From Leptospira sp. (GTDB taxonomy: Bacteria; Spirochaetota; Leptospiria; Leptospirales; Leptospiraceae): a stretch of DNA of 9,163 nucleotides. Below the pieces are notes generated by a model that did no database searches, had not been told where the DNA came from, and saw only the letters and a list, made by a program, of their open reading frames with translations. Shown here one piece after another: positions 1-6,507 of this stretch. Position 1 is the first letter of the stretch, and each line of letters opens with the position of its first letter. The stretch spans positions 1-9,163 of the forward strand of contig JAIOQL010000405.1 in assembly GCA_021413405.1 (NCBI GenBank). Reading direction: 5' to 3'. The translations under genes were made by a program, and so were the position numbers.

Positions 1-1286
1 GAATAGAGAAGGTTTGGAGAAAGTCCGTAGGCGATCCGGTAAACAGGCCTTCCTTTGTGTTTCTCTTCCGGCAGAAAATGAAATGAATCCTTCCTTGTTT
101 TGTAGCAATAAAAATAATCAAAACCCTGGTGGACGACAAGAAGGGAATTTTCCGGGAGGCCTATTTTCCCGATCAGCCTGTCGTATAACGCATAGTCTGT
201 AAAATTTTTGTTTTCGTATATTCTTGATGCCTGTATCTGGAGCGCACAAAGCATTATTGCAACAAAGAATAACGGAACAGGCTTTAAGCCTTTCAATGCG
301 ATGCCTATGAATATAGATCCGGGTATGAAAAGCAATAGGAAAAGCCTGAAAGCCAGATCATTTGAGTCAAACTTAAAATATGGATTTGAGAGAAACAGGA
401 AAAGAAAGAGCAGTGAAAGCAGGAAAAATTTCAATTCAGGAGAATTCTCCTTTGTGAAGAACAAAAAGGCCGGACTCAAAAAAAATACCCAAACTTCTAT
501 TTTGTGGAAAATGGAAGTTTGGGAATTGGCCAGATAAGAAGCGGGTGGAAATTGCATATGAGCACTCAACGTATCTTCAAACCGGATCAGGTCTGTACTG
601 TGGAGTAGATTTGGAATGAAAAACGCCGATAAAATCAGGGGGATCGCAATTAAACCAGAGGTCAAAAGAACGATCTTCCAATTTTTCCTAAAAAAATAAA
701 CAGAAAAGAAAAAAACGAAAATCAGGGAAATCCCGCCCATCAGTTTGTGAGAGAAAAAAGTCAGAATGAAAAACAGAATGAATAGAAAAAAATGTTTCCT
801 GTTTCCCGGATTCCAGGTTAATTCCAGGAATTCTCCCAGAAAAAAAAGAAAGAACAGGATTCCGCCGAGATTCTTCACATAGTCGATCGCAAATAACATC
901 GAAAATGAATTTGAAACTATGACTGATGCAATCATAATGCCGCATAACGGTCCGGCTATTTTTTTTCCAAGCAGATAAGCGGGAAAGATAAGACTTGCTG
1001 ATAGAAGTGAAATAGTTATTTTATTTGTAACCACAATGTCTGTTCCCAGCTTTGAAAAGAATGCGAGAAGATATATTACAGGCGAAGAATCAGGCGAAAA
1101 AAATCTTCCTTTTTCAAAAAGAGATTTTACCTGCCCGGCATAGTAATACCCGTCCATCCCCATCGCATAGGGGGATTTAAATAGCATGTGAAGGCGGATT
1201 GCCAGGCTCCAGAGGAACAGGACAGCTAACGCGAATAGTGCATGACGTCTCCATAAATTTAATTCCTTATTCTTTGTATTTCGCAT
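1..1286 (-). CDS. GT-C-type integral membrane glycosyltransferase (GT39-like), 3' end beyond the window
   Basis: Open from 1286 to the left edge (428 complete codons) with no stop, so the C-terminus is missing. The product has roughly ten to twelve hydrophobic segments from about residue 14 to 350, with a basic N-terminus (WRRH), followed by a more polar C-terminal part. The first loop holds MDGYYY (Asp45), the layout expected for the acidic catalytic loop of GT-C enzymes such as GT39/ArnT or STT3 relatives, which transfer sugars from polyprenyl-phosphate donors on the outer face of the inner membrane. Substrate cannot be told. The chosen ATG lies 20 bases inside the upstream VanW gene and gives MRNTKNKELN before the first helix, which suggests translational coupling. 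Its ribosome site is weak. A better-spaced AAGGA plus ATG (1254-1252) opens the wrong frame and stops after 25 codons, so the start is uncertain. The reading frame and membrane topology are secure; the glycosyltransferase label is inference from fold-like features. Confidence 0.72.
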   Translation of the reverse strand, partial: MRNTKNKELNLWRRHALFALAVLFLWSLAIRLHMLFKSPYAMGMDGYYYAGQVKSLFEKGRFFSPDSSPVIYLLAFFSKLGTDIVVTNKITISLLSASLIFPAYLLGKKIAGPLCGIMIASVIVSNSFSMLFAIDYVKNLGGILFFLFFLGEFLELTWNPGNRKHFFLFILFFILTFFSHKLMGGISLIFVFFFSVYFFRKNWKIVLLTSGLIAIPLILSAFFIPNLLHSTDLIRFEDTLSAHMQFPPASYLANSQTSIFHKIEVWVFFLSPAFLFFTKENSPELKFFLLSLLFLFLFLSNPYFKFDSNDLAFRLFLLLFIPGSIFIGIALKGLKPVPLFFVAIMLCALQIQASRIYENKNFTDYALYDRLIGKIGLPENSLLVVHQGFDYFYCYKTRKDSFHFLPEEKHKGRPVYRIAYGLSPNLLY

Positions 1287-2022
1287 AACGCACCGTTCCG
1301 AGGTCTTCTGTTTTACCCGTTTTCATTTCGTTCCGGATAGTCCTGATCACGGAACTGTTATCTTCGTCAATCTTAGCAAGCTCGATCTCATATTTTCCTA
1401 TTGGAGCGTTGCTACATATACTCCCGGAAATTTCTGTTTCCGAAAACTCAAAGCGAAACAGAATTGGGAAAGCAAATGTATTTTCGAAGCGGAGATCTTT
1501 ATAGCCAAAGGCTACTCCTGCATCGAGGCCCAATGGAGAAAACCGGGTTTCGTCCGTATATATATCAAATGAGTGCGGATGCCTTTCGTGAATTTTCATT
1601 CCGGAATAGATTGCAAGCTGATATATTATACCTGAGAGCTGGCATATTCCGCCTCCATAATCGGTAACAAGTTTTCCACTAATCAAGCATCTGCCCGACT
1701 TGAATCCTGTTTTTTTAGAGGGCCTTCCCACGAGGGCAAAGAAAGAAAATATCTGCCCCGGGAAAATTGGAATATCTTTCAAAAATTCCGTAGAATGCTT
1801 TAGATTATGGATCTTTCCGGACGCATTTGGGGTGGAATTCATTTTCTGCGTTATCGTCAGATAGGGTTCGTAAAATTTATCAGGATTCAGAATTGGATTA
1901 TTAATCCGGACAACTCTTTCAGAGATCCCGTTCCGTTTATCCCTAGCCCATTGAGACAGGAGTTTCCATTCGAGGCGAATCCGGAATGGGATAAGTTTTC
2001 GGAGGAAATTTTTTGCTTTCAA
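1267..2022 (-). CDS. VanW-family protein
   Basis: A 251-residue protein with the VanW domain over about residues 72-200. The visible signature is DYGGGICQLS (121-130), preceded by FPGQIFSF (87-94) and a Gly-rich VG..S...GF segment, and followed by HERHPHS (145-151) and GLDAGV (165-170). The N-terminus is basic and helical with no convincing signal peptide, so location is unclear. VanW was first named from VanB-type glycopeptide-resistance clusters, but its biochemical role is unknown and most family members sit outside resistance clusters, so this gene should not be read as vancomycin resistance. The start is TTG, with AAGGG (2032-2028) five bases upstream. No other ATG, GTG or TTG occurs in frame before Met61, just ahead of the domain. 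The last 20 bases overlap the start of the downstream membrane glycosyltransferase, so the two are probably cotranscribed. Family call is firm; function is open. Confidence 0.88.
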   Translation of the reverse strand: MKAKNFLRKLIPFRIRLEWKLLSQWARDKRNGISERVVRINNPILNPDKFYEPYLTITQKMNSTPNASGKIHNLKHSTEFLKDIPIFPGQIFSFFALVGRPSKKTGFKSGRCLISGKLVTDYGGGICQLSGIIYQLAIYSGMKIHERHPHSFDIYTDETRFSPLGLDAGVAFGYKDLRFENTFAFPILFRFEFSETEISGSICSNAPIGKYEIELAKIDEDNSSVIRTIRNEMKTGKTEDLGTVRYAKYKE

Positions 2023-2051
2023 ATTATCCCTTTTATTTCAAAGGTTGACAA
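2023..2051 (-). promoter_or_regulatory. Possible sigma70-type promoter touching the VanW start codon
   Basis: Read on the minus strand, TTGTCA (2051-2046), a 17-base spacer and GATAAT (2028-2023) match the sigma70 consensus at five of six positions in each box. The -10 box directly abuts the TTG start at 2022, so a transcript from it would begin inside the coding sequence. Either it serves a shorter product or it is a chance match overlapping the ribosome site (AAGGG). Confidence 0.3.
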
Positions 2052-2083
2052 AAAGATTTTTCGTAGAGAATAGGGGAACACAT

Positions 2084-2110
2084 TTGAAAATATGTAATCC
2101 TTGGTAAAAT
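2084..2110 (+). promoter_or_regulatory. Weak candidate promoter for lipoprotein A
   Basis: In the divergent intergenic region, TTGAAA (2084-2089) is followed after 15 bases by TAAAAT (2105-2110). The spacer is short, so this is only a candidate. It lies about 80 bases before the TTG start at 2188. The sequence from 2106 to 2122 resembles that at 4235-4254 upstream of the paralogous gene B, which supports regulatory content here. Confidence 0.25.
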
Positions 2111-2175
2111 AGTCCATTAATTCTTTTCTCCCACAGGAAACTTTTTATTCAATGTTTGTGAAAATTCATAACTAT

Positions 2176-2180
2176 AGGAG
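2176..2180 (+). promoter_or_regulatory. Ribosome binding site that fixes the lipoprotein A start at TTG 2188
   Basis: AGGAG lies seven bases before TTG 2188. The in-frame ATG at 2152 has only GGAAA some distance upstream and would add twelve residues (MFVKIHNYRRIK) that the paralogue at 4290 lacks. From TTG 2188 the product begins MNYKK and leads directly into the signal peptide, matching the MNKK start of the paralogue. Confidence 0.7.
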
Positions 2181-2187
2181 AATAAAA

Positions 2188-3135
2188 TTGAATTACAAGA
2201 AAACTTTTGGCCTTTTGGCAATCTTGTTGGCTGCCGGATTTATCAATTGTAGCAAAGTAAAAACAGTCCTCGCTGATACAGCATTGGTGGAAAACCCCGG
2301 TGAAAAGAAGCCTGTTTACGTTACTAATGGAAAAGTAAAACGGGGTGAATATGTAAAATTCCTCGAAGAAAAAAATGTGGATGGAAAAAAATTTGCAATG
2401 GTTCAGTTGGAAGGCGTATCCACTAAAGGCTGGATGGACGAAAAAAATCTGAAGGATGGCAAATTGAAATCTGTCACCGTCACTACGGATTCAGATCTTT
2501 TTATCAGGCCAAACGAGAAGAGCGATAAAGCTGGAACAGTTAAAGCGGGTCAGGTTGCGTTTGTCTTAGAGGAATCGGGGAATTTTTCTATGATCCAATT
2601 TCCGGGAAAAGAGGGATACATTTTGAAATCAAATTTGGGAGATGCTGCCTCGGTTGTTAAATCGATTGCAATTCCCGGGCTTGGAAAAGCTATTCTTTCT
2701 GCATCCTCTCAATATATTTCCGGCGAAGGTAAAGAATTACAATATGATCCAAGAAATATTTTCGACGGAAGTCTTCAAACAAGCTGGTGTGAAGGGAAGA
2801 ATGGGGATGATGGGATTGGCGAATTCGTTACACTCACATTTGAAAATTATATGACTCTTACCAATATTTCCGTTGTAAATGGAAATGCTGCAAGCGAATC
2901 TCAATACACTGGAAATAACCGTGTATCCTCCTTGAAAGTAGTAACGGATACAGGAAATGAGCGAATTATTGAACTCGCTGACAAAAACTTTGACTATCAA
3001 CCTGCTGACGTTTCGCTCAGTGGTAAAACCTTTAAATTTATTATTAACGGAGTGCATAAAGGCGGAGCATCCGATACCTGTATTGCTGATATTAAATTAA
3101 CTGGATATACAGGGTATCAGGGAAGCGGTTACTGA
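2188..3135 (+). CDS. Lipoprotein A: two SH3-like domains plus discoidin-like glycan-binding domain
   Basis: A 315-residue predicted lipoprotein. The signal peptide has a Lys pair, a hydrophobic core and Cys21 in GFINCSK, a loose spirochaete-style lipobox with Asn at -1. Serine at +2 does not suggest inner-membrane retention. Two SH3-like beta modules follow: about 42-90, ending in KGWM, and about 95-150, with the typical LFIRPNEKSDKAGTVKAGQ and EGYILKSNL. Residues 165-305 form a discoidin-like beta domain with DGSLQTSWCEG (193-203) and NGVHKGGASDTC (287-298). This resembles the NADase-type glycan-binding domain annotated in Leptospira proteins. Cys201 and Cys298 are the only cysteines of the mature chain and are conserved in the paralogue, so they may form a disulfide. 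The role is probably binding of cell-wall or glycan ligands; no catalytic motif is seen. Its closest relative is the gene at 4290, so the two arose by duplication. A longer form from ATG 2152 is possible but unlikely. Confidence 0.85.
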   Translation: MNYKKTFGLLAILLAAGFINCSKVKTVLADTALVENPGEKKPVYVTNGKVKRGEYVKFLEEKNVDGKKFAMVQLEGVSTKGWMDEKNLKDGKLKSVTVTTDSDLFIRPNEKSDKAGTVKAGQVAFVLEESGNFSMIQFPGKEGYILKSNLGDAASVVKSIAIPGLGKAILSASSQYISGEGKELQYDPRNIFDGSLQTSWCEGKNGDDGIGEFVTLTFENYMTLTNISVVNGNAASESQYTGNNRVSSLKVVTDTGNERIIELADKNFDYQPADVSLSGKTFKFIINGVHKGGASDTCIADIKLTGYTGYQGSGY

Positions 3136-3203
3136 TAATTAACCACCATTTCTGGCTCAGAATATTTGATTATTGAATCGCTATAAAAAAATAAGAGGAT
3201 TGC

Positions 3204-4190
3204 ATGATAAAGTATTTGATTAAAGTGAGTTTCTTTTTCCTGATATTTTTTTTCTATTGTAAAGAAAACTCAAAATATATCTTTGTAAGATCACATGGAA
3301 AGGATATTGCCATTCGTTCCATGCCTGCAATCAGCTCGAAAGAAATCAGAAAGGTACCTGACGGAACGAAGGTTGAAATTCTGACGAAGAAATGGTTTTC
3401 GGATACAGTAGACGGTAAGAATGGAACTTGGTACGAAATTAAATTTCAAGGGGAAAAAGGCTGGGTTTTCAGTTCACATTTAAACATCGACGCTCCCGAT
3501 GCACCAAAAGCTACTCCAATAATTAATGAAGAAATTGATTCGCAAATGGTTTTCAATGGATTTTCTCTTCCTTCAAAATACTATAGTAATAGCGGATATC
3601 AATGTTATATCTATCCTGAGTATACCATTTTAGAAAGCAGGTCCCCTCAAGGGAGTTTCACTGTTTCAAGAAATACTTCTTCCAATACTTCTGAACAAAT
3701 TTGTTCAACAGGTATCGGAAAAGATTTCAAGATGCAAATTAGCGAAGCATTGGATTCACATTTCCTTGGATTTTCTTACCCCTATTTTGTTATTGGCAAG
3801 AATAAAAAGCGAGGGATAGAGCAAATTTATGTATATGATGCAACCACGAGTGCGTCTGTTTTCAATGATTTTGTTGAATCATTTGAAATTATCTATAGTG
3901 GTTCAAGAAATGATATTCTTGGTTTGAAATATAGAACTGTCTATGGGAAAGAATTCCGGAATGAAATAAAATGTGATATTTGTACAGACGGGAAATCTTG
4001 CATGACTTCAATTGTTCAATCATTTGGCTTAAATCCAAATCTAACAGATTGTGCTGATACATGCCAAATTGTTAAAAATAGCGATGGATCAAGAGTTTCA
4101 GCCATGACAGGATTTGTGACAATTGATGATATTCGAAAACCAGGATCAATGAATCTGGCAACTGATTCTCAAAGTTGCTCTGATTTTTAA
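3204..4190 (+). CDS. SH3-domain putative lipoprotein with a cysteine-rich C-terminal region of unknown type
   Basis: A 328-residue exported protein. The first 18 residues are basic and then strongly hydrophobic, ending FFFYC, so Cys19 is a possible lipidation site; tyrosine at -1 is atypical even for spirochaetes, so lipidation is uncertain. Residues 26-95 form one SH3-like module: AIRSMPAISSKEIRKVPDGTK followed by WYEIKFQGEKGWVFSSHL. Residues 110-328 match no family I recognise. They hold eight cysteines (134, 167, 257, 260, 266, 283, 287, 325), including CDIC and CADTC, an even number consistent with disulfides in the periplasm or at the surface; metal binding is the alternative. The start ATG has AGAGGA four bases upstream. 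The gene is visibly more AT-rich than its neighbours (20 G/C in the 60 bases at 3841-3900) and sits between two paralogues, which suggests that it was inserted there or that the duplication spanned it. Intergenic gaps of 68 and 99 bases flank it. Confidence 0.8.
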   Translation: MIKYLIKVSFFFLIFFFYCKENSKYIFVRSHGKDIAIRSMPAISSKEIRKVPDGTKVEILTKKWFSDTVDGKNGTWYEIKFQGEKGWVFSSHLNIDAPDAPKATPIINEEIDSQMVFNGFSLPSKYYSNSGYQCYIYPEYTILESRSPQGSFTVSRNTSSNTSEQICSTGIGKDFKMQISEALDSHFLGFSYPYFVIGKNKKRGIEQIYVYDATTSASVFNDFVESFEIIYSGSRNDILGLKYRTVYGKEFRNEIKCDICTDGKSCMTSIVQSFGLNPNLTDCADTCQIVKNSDGSRVSAMTGFVTIDDIRKPGSMNLATDSQSCSDF

Positions 4191-4227
4191 TTCGAAATTA
4201 TTTTTTGATTCATCATTCTTATTCCGC

Positions 4228-4255
4228 TTGAAACAAAATATTGTCCATTTAATTT
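4228..4255 (+). promoter_or_regulatory. Weak candidate promoter before lipoprotein B, with a motif shared with gene A
   Basis: TTGAAA (4228-4233) is followed after 16 bases by TAATTT (4250-4255), a poor -10 match. The stretch AAAATA-TT-GTCCATT-T-AATT (4235-4254) parallels AAAATA-GTCCATT-AATT (2106-2122) upstream of the paralogue. This suggests a retained regulatory segment from the duplication. The gap could also carry a transcript from the genes before it. Confidence 0.25.
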
Positions 4256-4289
4256 AGCGATAAATCAATAATAATCAAGGAAAAACAAA

Positions 4290-5267
4290 ATGAATAAAAA
4301 GATTTATATTTCAGCCATTATGCTAATTTTTGCATTCCTGGCTGCTGGAAATTGTTCCAAAGTGAAAACTGTTGCTGCCGATACACAGCTTGTCGAAAAT
4401 CCGGGAGAAAAAAAACCGGTAAATGTTGTGAATGGCAAGATTAAACGTGGTGAATATGTTAAGCAGCTTGAAGAAAAAGAAATAGGCGGAACCAAGTTTG
4501 TTCTCGTTCAGGTCGAAGGTGTTTCAACTAAAGGTTGGATGGATGTGAAGAATCTGAAAGAAGGAAAAGTTCAATCAGTCACCGTTACTACAGATACAGA
4601 TTTATTTTCCCGGCCGAATGAAAAAAGTGATAAAACCGGAACTGTGAAAGCGGGTCAGGTAGCTTTCAAACTGGAAGAATCTGGTAATTTTGTTATGATT
4701 CAATTTCCTGGCAAAGAGGGCTTTGTTATGAAATCTGCTTTGGGTTCAGCTGATGCCGTTGTTAAGTCAATTACTATGCCTGTATTAGGCAAAGCAATAT
4801 TATCAGCATCCTCACAATTTTCAGGTGGCGAAGGAAAAGAGCTTGAATTTGATGCAAGAAATATCTTTGACGGGAGTCTACAGACCGGCTGGTGTGAAGG
4901 AAAAAATAATGATGATGGAGTCGGAGAGACGGTATCACTTTCATTTGAAAATGCAATTACATTGAAAAAAATCTTAGTCGTCAATGGATACGCAAAGAGC
5001 GAGTCAAACTATGCCGGAAATAATAGAGTGGCTTCTCTAAAAGTAACAGGTAATTTCGGTGGAGAAAATATTATTGAATTAAAAGATAATGTTTATGATT
5101 ATCAGGAATTTGAATTGAATCAGCCTGTAAGTGGAAAAGTGATTAATTTTATTATCAATGGTGTACATAAAGGAAAAGCTTCGGATACTTGTATCGGAGA
5201 TATCAAATTGGAAGGTGGAACTTACATCGATCGTGAAATGGGTGATGGTGAGGGAGACAGACATTGA
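4290..5267 (+). CDS. Lipoprotein B: paralogue of A, two SH3-like domains plus discoidin-like domain
   Basis: A 325-residue predicted lipoprotein with signal peptide MNKK plus hydrophobic core and lipobox AAGNC, Cys22. The order matches gene A: SH3-like module 1 (about 43-91), module 2 (about 96-150, LFSRPNEKSDKTGTVKAGQ), then the discoidin-like domain with DGSLQTGWCEG and NGVHKGKASDTC. The two proteins are identical over long stretches, for example NPGEKKP, EGVSTKGWMD and ILSASSQ, with identity by eye of about two thirds or more. They differ mainly at exposed-looking positions and at the C-terminus, which here is charged (DREMGDGEGDRH). AAGGA lies eight bases before ATG 4290. The stop codon overlaps the TTG start of the propeller gene by 4 bases, and the PBP gene follows, so B, rather than A, is the copy directly coupled to peptidoglycan synthesis. 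Likely role: envelope ligand-binding or adaptor protein at the outer membrane. Confidence 0.87.
   Translation: MNKKIYISAIMLIFAFLAAGNCSKVKTVAADTQLVENPGEKKPVNVVNGKIKRGEYVKQLEEKEIGGTKFVLVQVEGVSTKGWMDVKNLKEGKVQSVTVTTDTDLFSRPNEKSDKTGTVKAGQVAFKLEESGNFVMIQFPGKEGFVMKSALGSADAVVKSITMPVLGKAILSASSQFSGGEGKELEFDARNIFDGSLQTGWCEGKNNDDGVGETVSLSFENAITLKKILVVNGYAKSESNYAGNNRVASLKVTGNFGGENIIELKDNVYDYQEFELNQPVSGKVINFIINGVHKGKASDTCIGDIKLEGGTYIDREMGDGEGDRH
5251..5256 (+). promoter_or_regulatory. Ribosome binding site inside gene B that fixes the propeller gene start
   Basis: AGGGAG lies seven bases before TTG 5264, within the last codons of gene B. The B stop codon TGA (5265-5267) overlaps this TTG, the layout of stop-start translational coupling. 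Confidence 0.7.
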
Positions 5268-6502
5268 TTAATTTTAAAAGATTTTTTATTACTAGTTCCG
5301 TATTTTTTGGAATTCTGTTTAGTGCATCTTTACTCTTTGCACAATCAGATTCTTTTCAGGCTGTAAAAGTTAAAGTAACGGCTGGAACTTTGATTGTACG
5401 TAATATTGCTTCTCAGGGTGGTTCAGAGGTTGCCAAATTGAAACGTGGTGAAGTGCTGGATGCAGTTGAACGGTCGGCTAATAAATCGAAGGTTGATGAA
5501 TACGAAGATTATTGGTATAAAGTAAATTTTCCGAAAAAAAAGTCAGGCTGGGTTTTCGGATCATTCATAACTTTTGATGTTAATCTTGAAAGTGGACTAC
5601 GCTGGAAAAGTGTAAACCCCGCACAAGGTAACAAATTTTCAGCAATAGCGGTTGCTACTAATGGTGAGGTTATGGCGGGAACGGAAGGTGGCGTTATCTT
5701 TCTGAGTTCAGACAAGAGTAAGTCCTGGCGGAAATTGGTTCCACAGGTGCTCGGAGTCAACCTTGCAAGTGTAAACAAAATAGTAGTTGATGGAAAGAAT
5801 ATCTGGATTGCTGGCGGCGGTGATGCTAAAGGTGGTGTTTGGAGAACTACCAATAGTGGTGGTTCCTGGACGCAGTTCACGACCTCGCAAGGGCTTCCAT
5901 CGAATGAAATTTATGATATTGCCGTTGCATCTAATGTAGTTTACGCAGCAACTTCGTCCGGAATTTCAGTATCAAAAGATCAGGGGGCAACTTGGGCTTT
6001 AGCAGAGGGTGATTTTAAAAAGAAAACTTTTGCTGTAGCTGTGTCTTCGGATGGAAAAGTCTTTGCAGGAACCTCAAGTGGACTCTTTGTTTATAGTGAG
6101 AGTAAAGGAGTTTTTGGCGGATCTTCAAAAAGTTGGAACAAAGTTGGAATATCTTCTCCTAATATGGGGGACCAGGTTTACAGTGTTTCTGTTTCCGGAA
6201 ACGGGGACGTCTATGCGGGTTCCGATAAGGGTCTGAGTAAATCCACTGTGGCTGATCTTGAAAAATGGTCAGGTATAGGAGGTAAAACCAGTGTAAATTC
6301 AATTCTTGCCGATAAAAGTGGAAAGGTAATCGTTGGAACTGATAACGGGTTAAATATTTCTCTTGATCAGGGAGCATCCTGGGTTACTTATAAAAAGGAA
6401 AATGGACTTGCAGGAAATAAAATTTCTCAAATTGCACTTCATCCTTCAGACAGTACTATTTGGACAACATCAAGCGGTGATGGCTTGAGCTTTCACGAAT
6501 AA
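5264..6502 (+). CDS. Secreted SH3-domain plus BNR/Asp-box beta-propeller protein
   Basis: A 412-residue exported protein. Residues 1-26 are a signal peptide ending SLLFA before QSD, a signal peptidase I-type site with no cysteine, so a soluble or translocated protein is expected, unlike its lipoprotein neighbours. Residues 33-104 form an SH3-like module (GTLIVRNIAS, then WYKVNFPKKKSGWVFGSF). Residues 110-412 form a beta-propeller of about six or seven blades, each with a G(T/S)..G(L/I/V) strand and an Asp-box-like turn: SSDKSKSW 148-155, TTNSGGSW 195-202, SKDQGATW 237-244, SLDQGASW 366-373, and a degenerate SSKSW 287-291. Such propellers (BNR, Ycf48 or sortilin-like) usually bind proteins or glycans; Asp boxes are structural, so enzyme activity is not implied. 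The short strand SSGDGLSF at the end could close the ring with the first blade. The start is TTG. It is coupled to gene B upstream and lies five bases from the PBP gene, which suggests a scaffold for these partners. Confidence 0.85.
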   Translation: MINFKRFFITSSVFFGILFSASLLFAQSDSFQAVKVKVTAGTLIVRNIASQGGSEVAKLKRGEVLDAVERSANKSKVDEYEDYWYKVNFPKKKSGWVFGSFITFDVNLESGLRWKSVNPAQGNKFSAIAVATNGEVMAGTEGGVIFLSSDKSKSWRKLVPQVLGVNLASVNKIVVDGKNIWIAGGGDAKGGVWRTTNSGGSWTQFTTSQGLPSNEIYDIAVASNVVYAATSSGISVSKDQGATWALAEGDFKKKTFAVAVSSDGKVFAGTSSGLFVYSESKGVFGGSSKSWNKVGISSPNMGDQVYSVSVSGNGDVYAGSDKGLSKSTVADLEKWSGIGGKTSVNSILADKSGKVIVGTDNGLNISLDQGASWVTYKKENGLAGNKISQIALHPSDSTIWTTSSGDGLSFHE

Positions 6503-6507
6503 AAATT

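Noticed and set aside
14..537. Plus-strand open frames of 62 and 109 codons
   Set aside because: They lie opposite the continuous minus-strand membrane-protein frame, are rich in Lys/Arg/Ser/Asn as expected for antisense of hydrophobic codons, and show no recognisable domain.
1267..2022. VanW gene as a vancomycin-resistance determinant
   Set aside because: No vanA/B ligase, vanH, vanX or VanRS-like genes are present, and VanW-domain proteins are widespread outside resistance clusters.
2045..2073. TTGACA at 2045-2050 as a plus-strand -35 box
   Set aside because: The hexamer is perfect, but 17 bases downstream lies GAATAG, and no acceptable -10 occurs at 16 to 18 bases.
2152..2187. ATG 2152 as the start of lipoprotein A
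   Set aside because: It adds twelve residues absent from the paralogue and has a poorer ribosome site than AGGAG before TTG 2188, which gives a standard signal peptide.
3127..3144. GGTTA/TAACC inverted repeat at the end of gene A
   Set aside because: It has only five pairs, overlaps the stop codon and lacks a following T run, so it is not a credible terminator.
4188..4206. Hairpin TAATT-CGA-AATTA followed by six T after gene C
   Set aside because: The stem is five A/T pairs with a three-base loop, too weak to call a terminator in AT-rich intergenic sequence.
5264..6502. Asp-box propeller as a sialidase
   Set aside because: Asp boxes are present, but I see no FRIP motif or arginine triad, and similar propellers occur in many non-enzymatic proteins.
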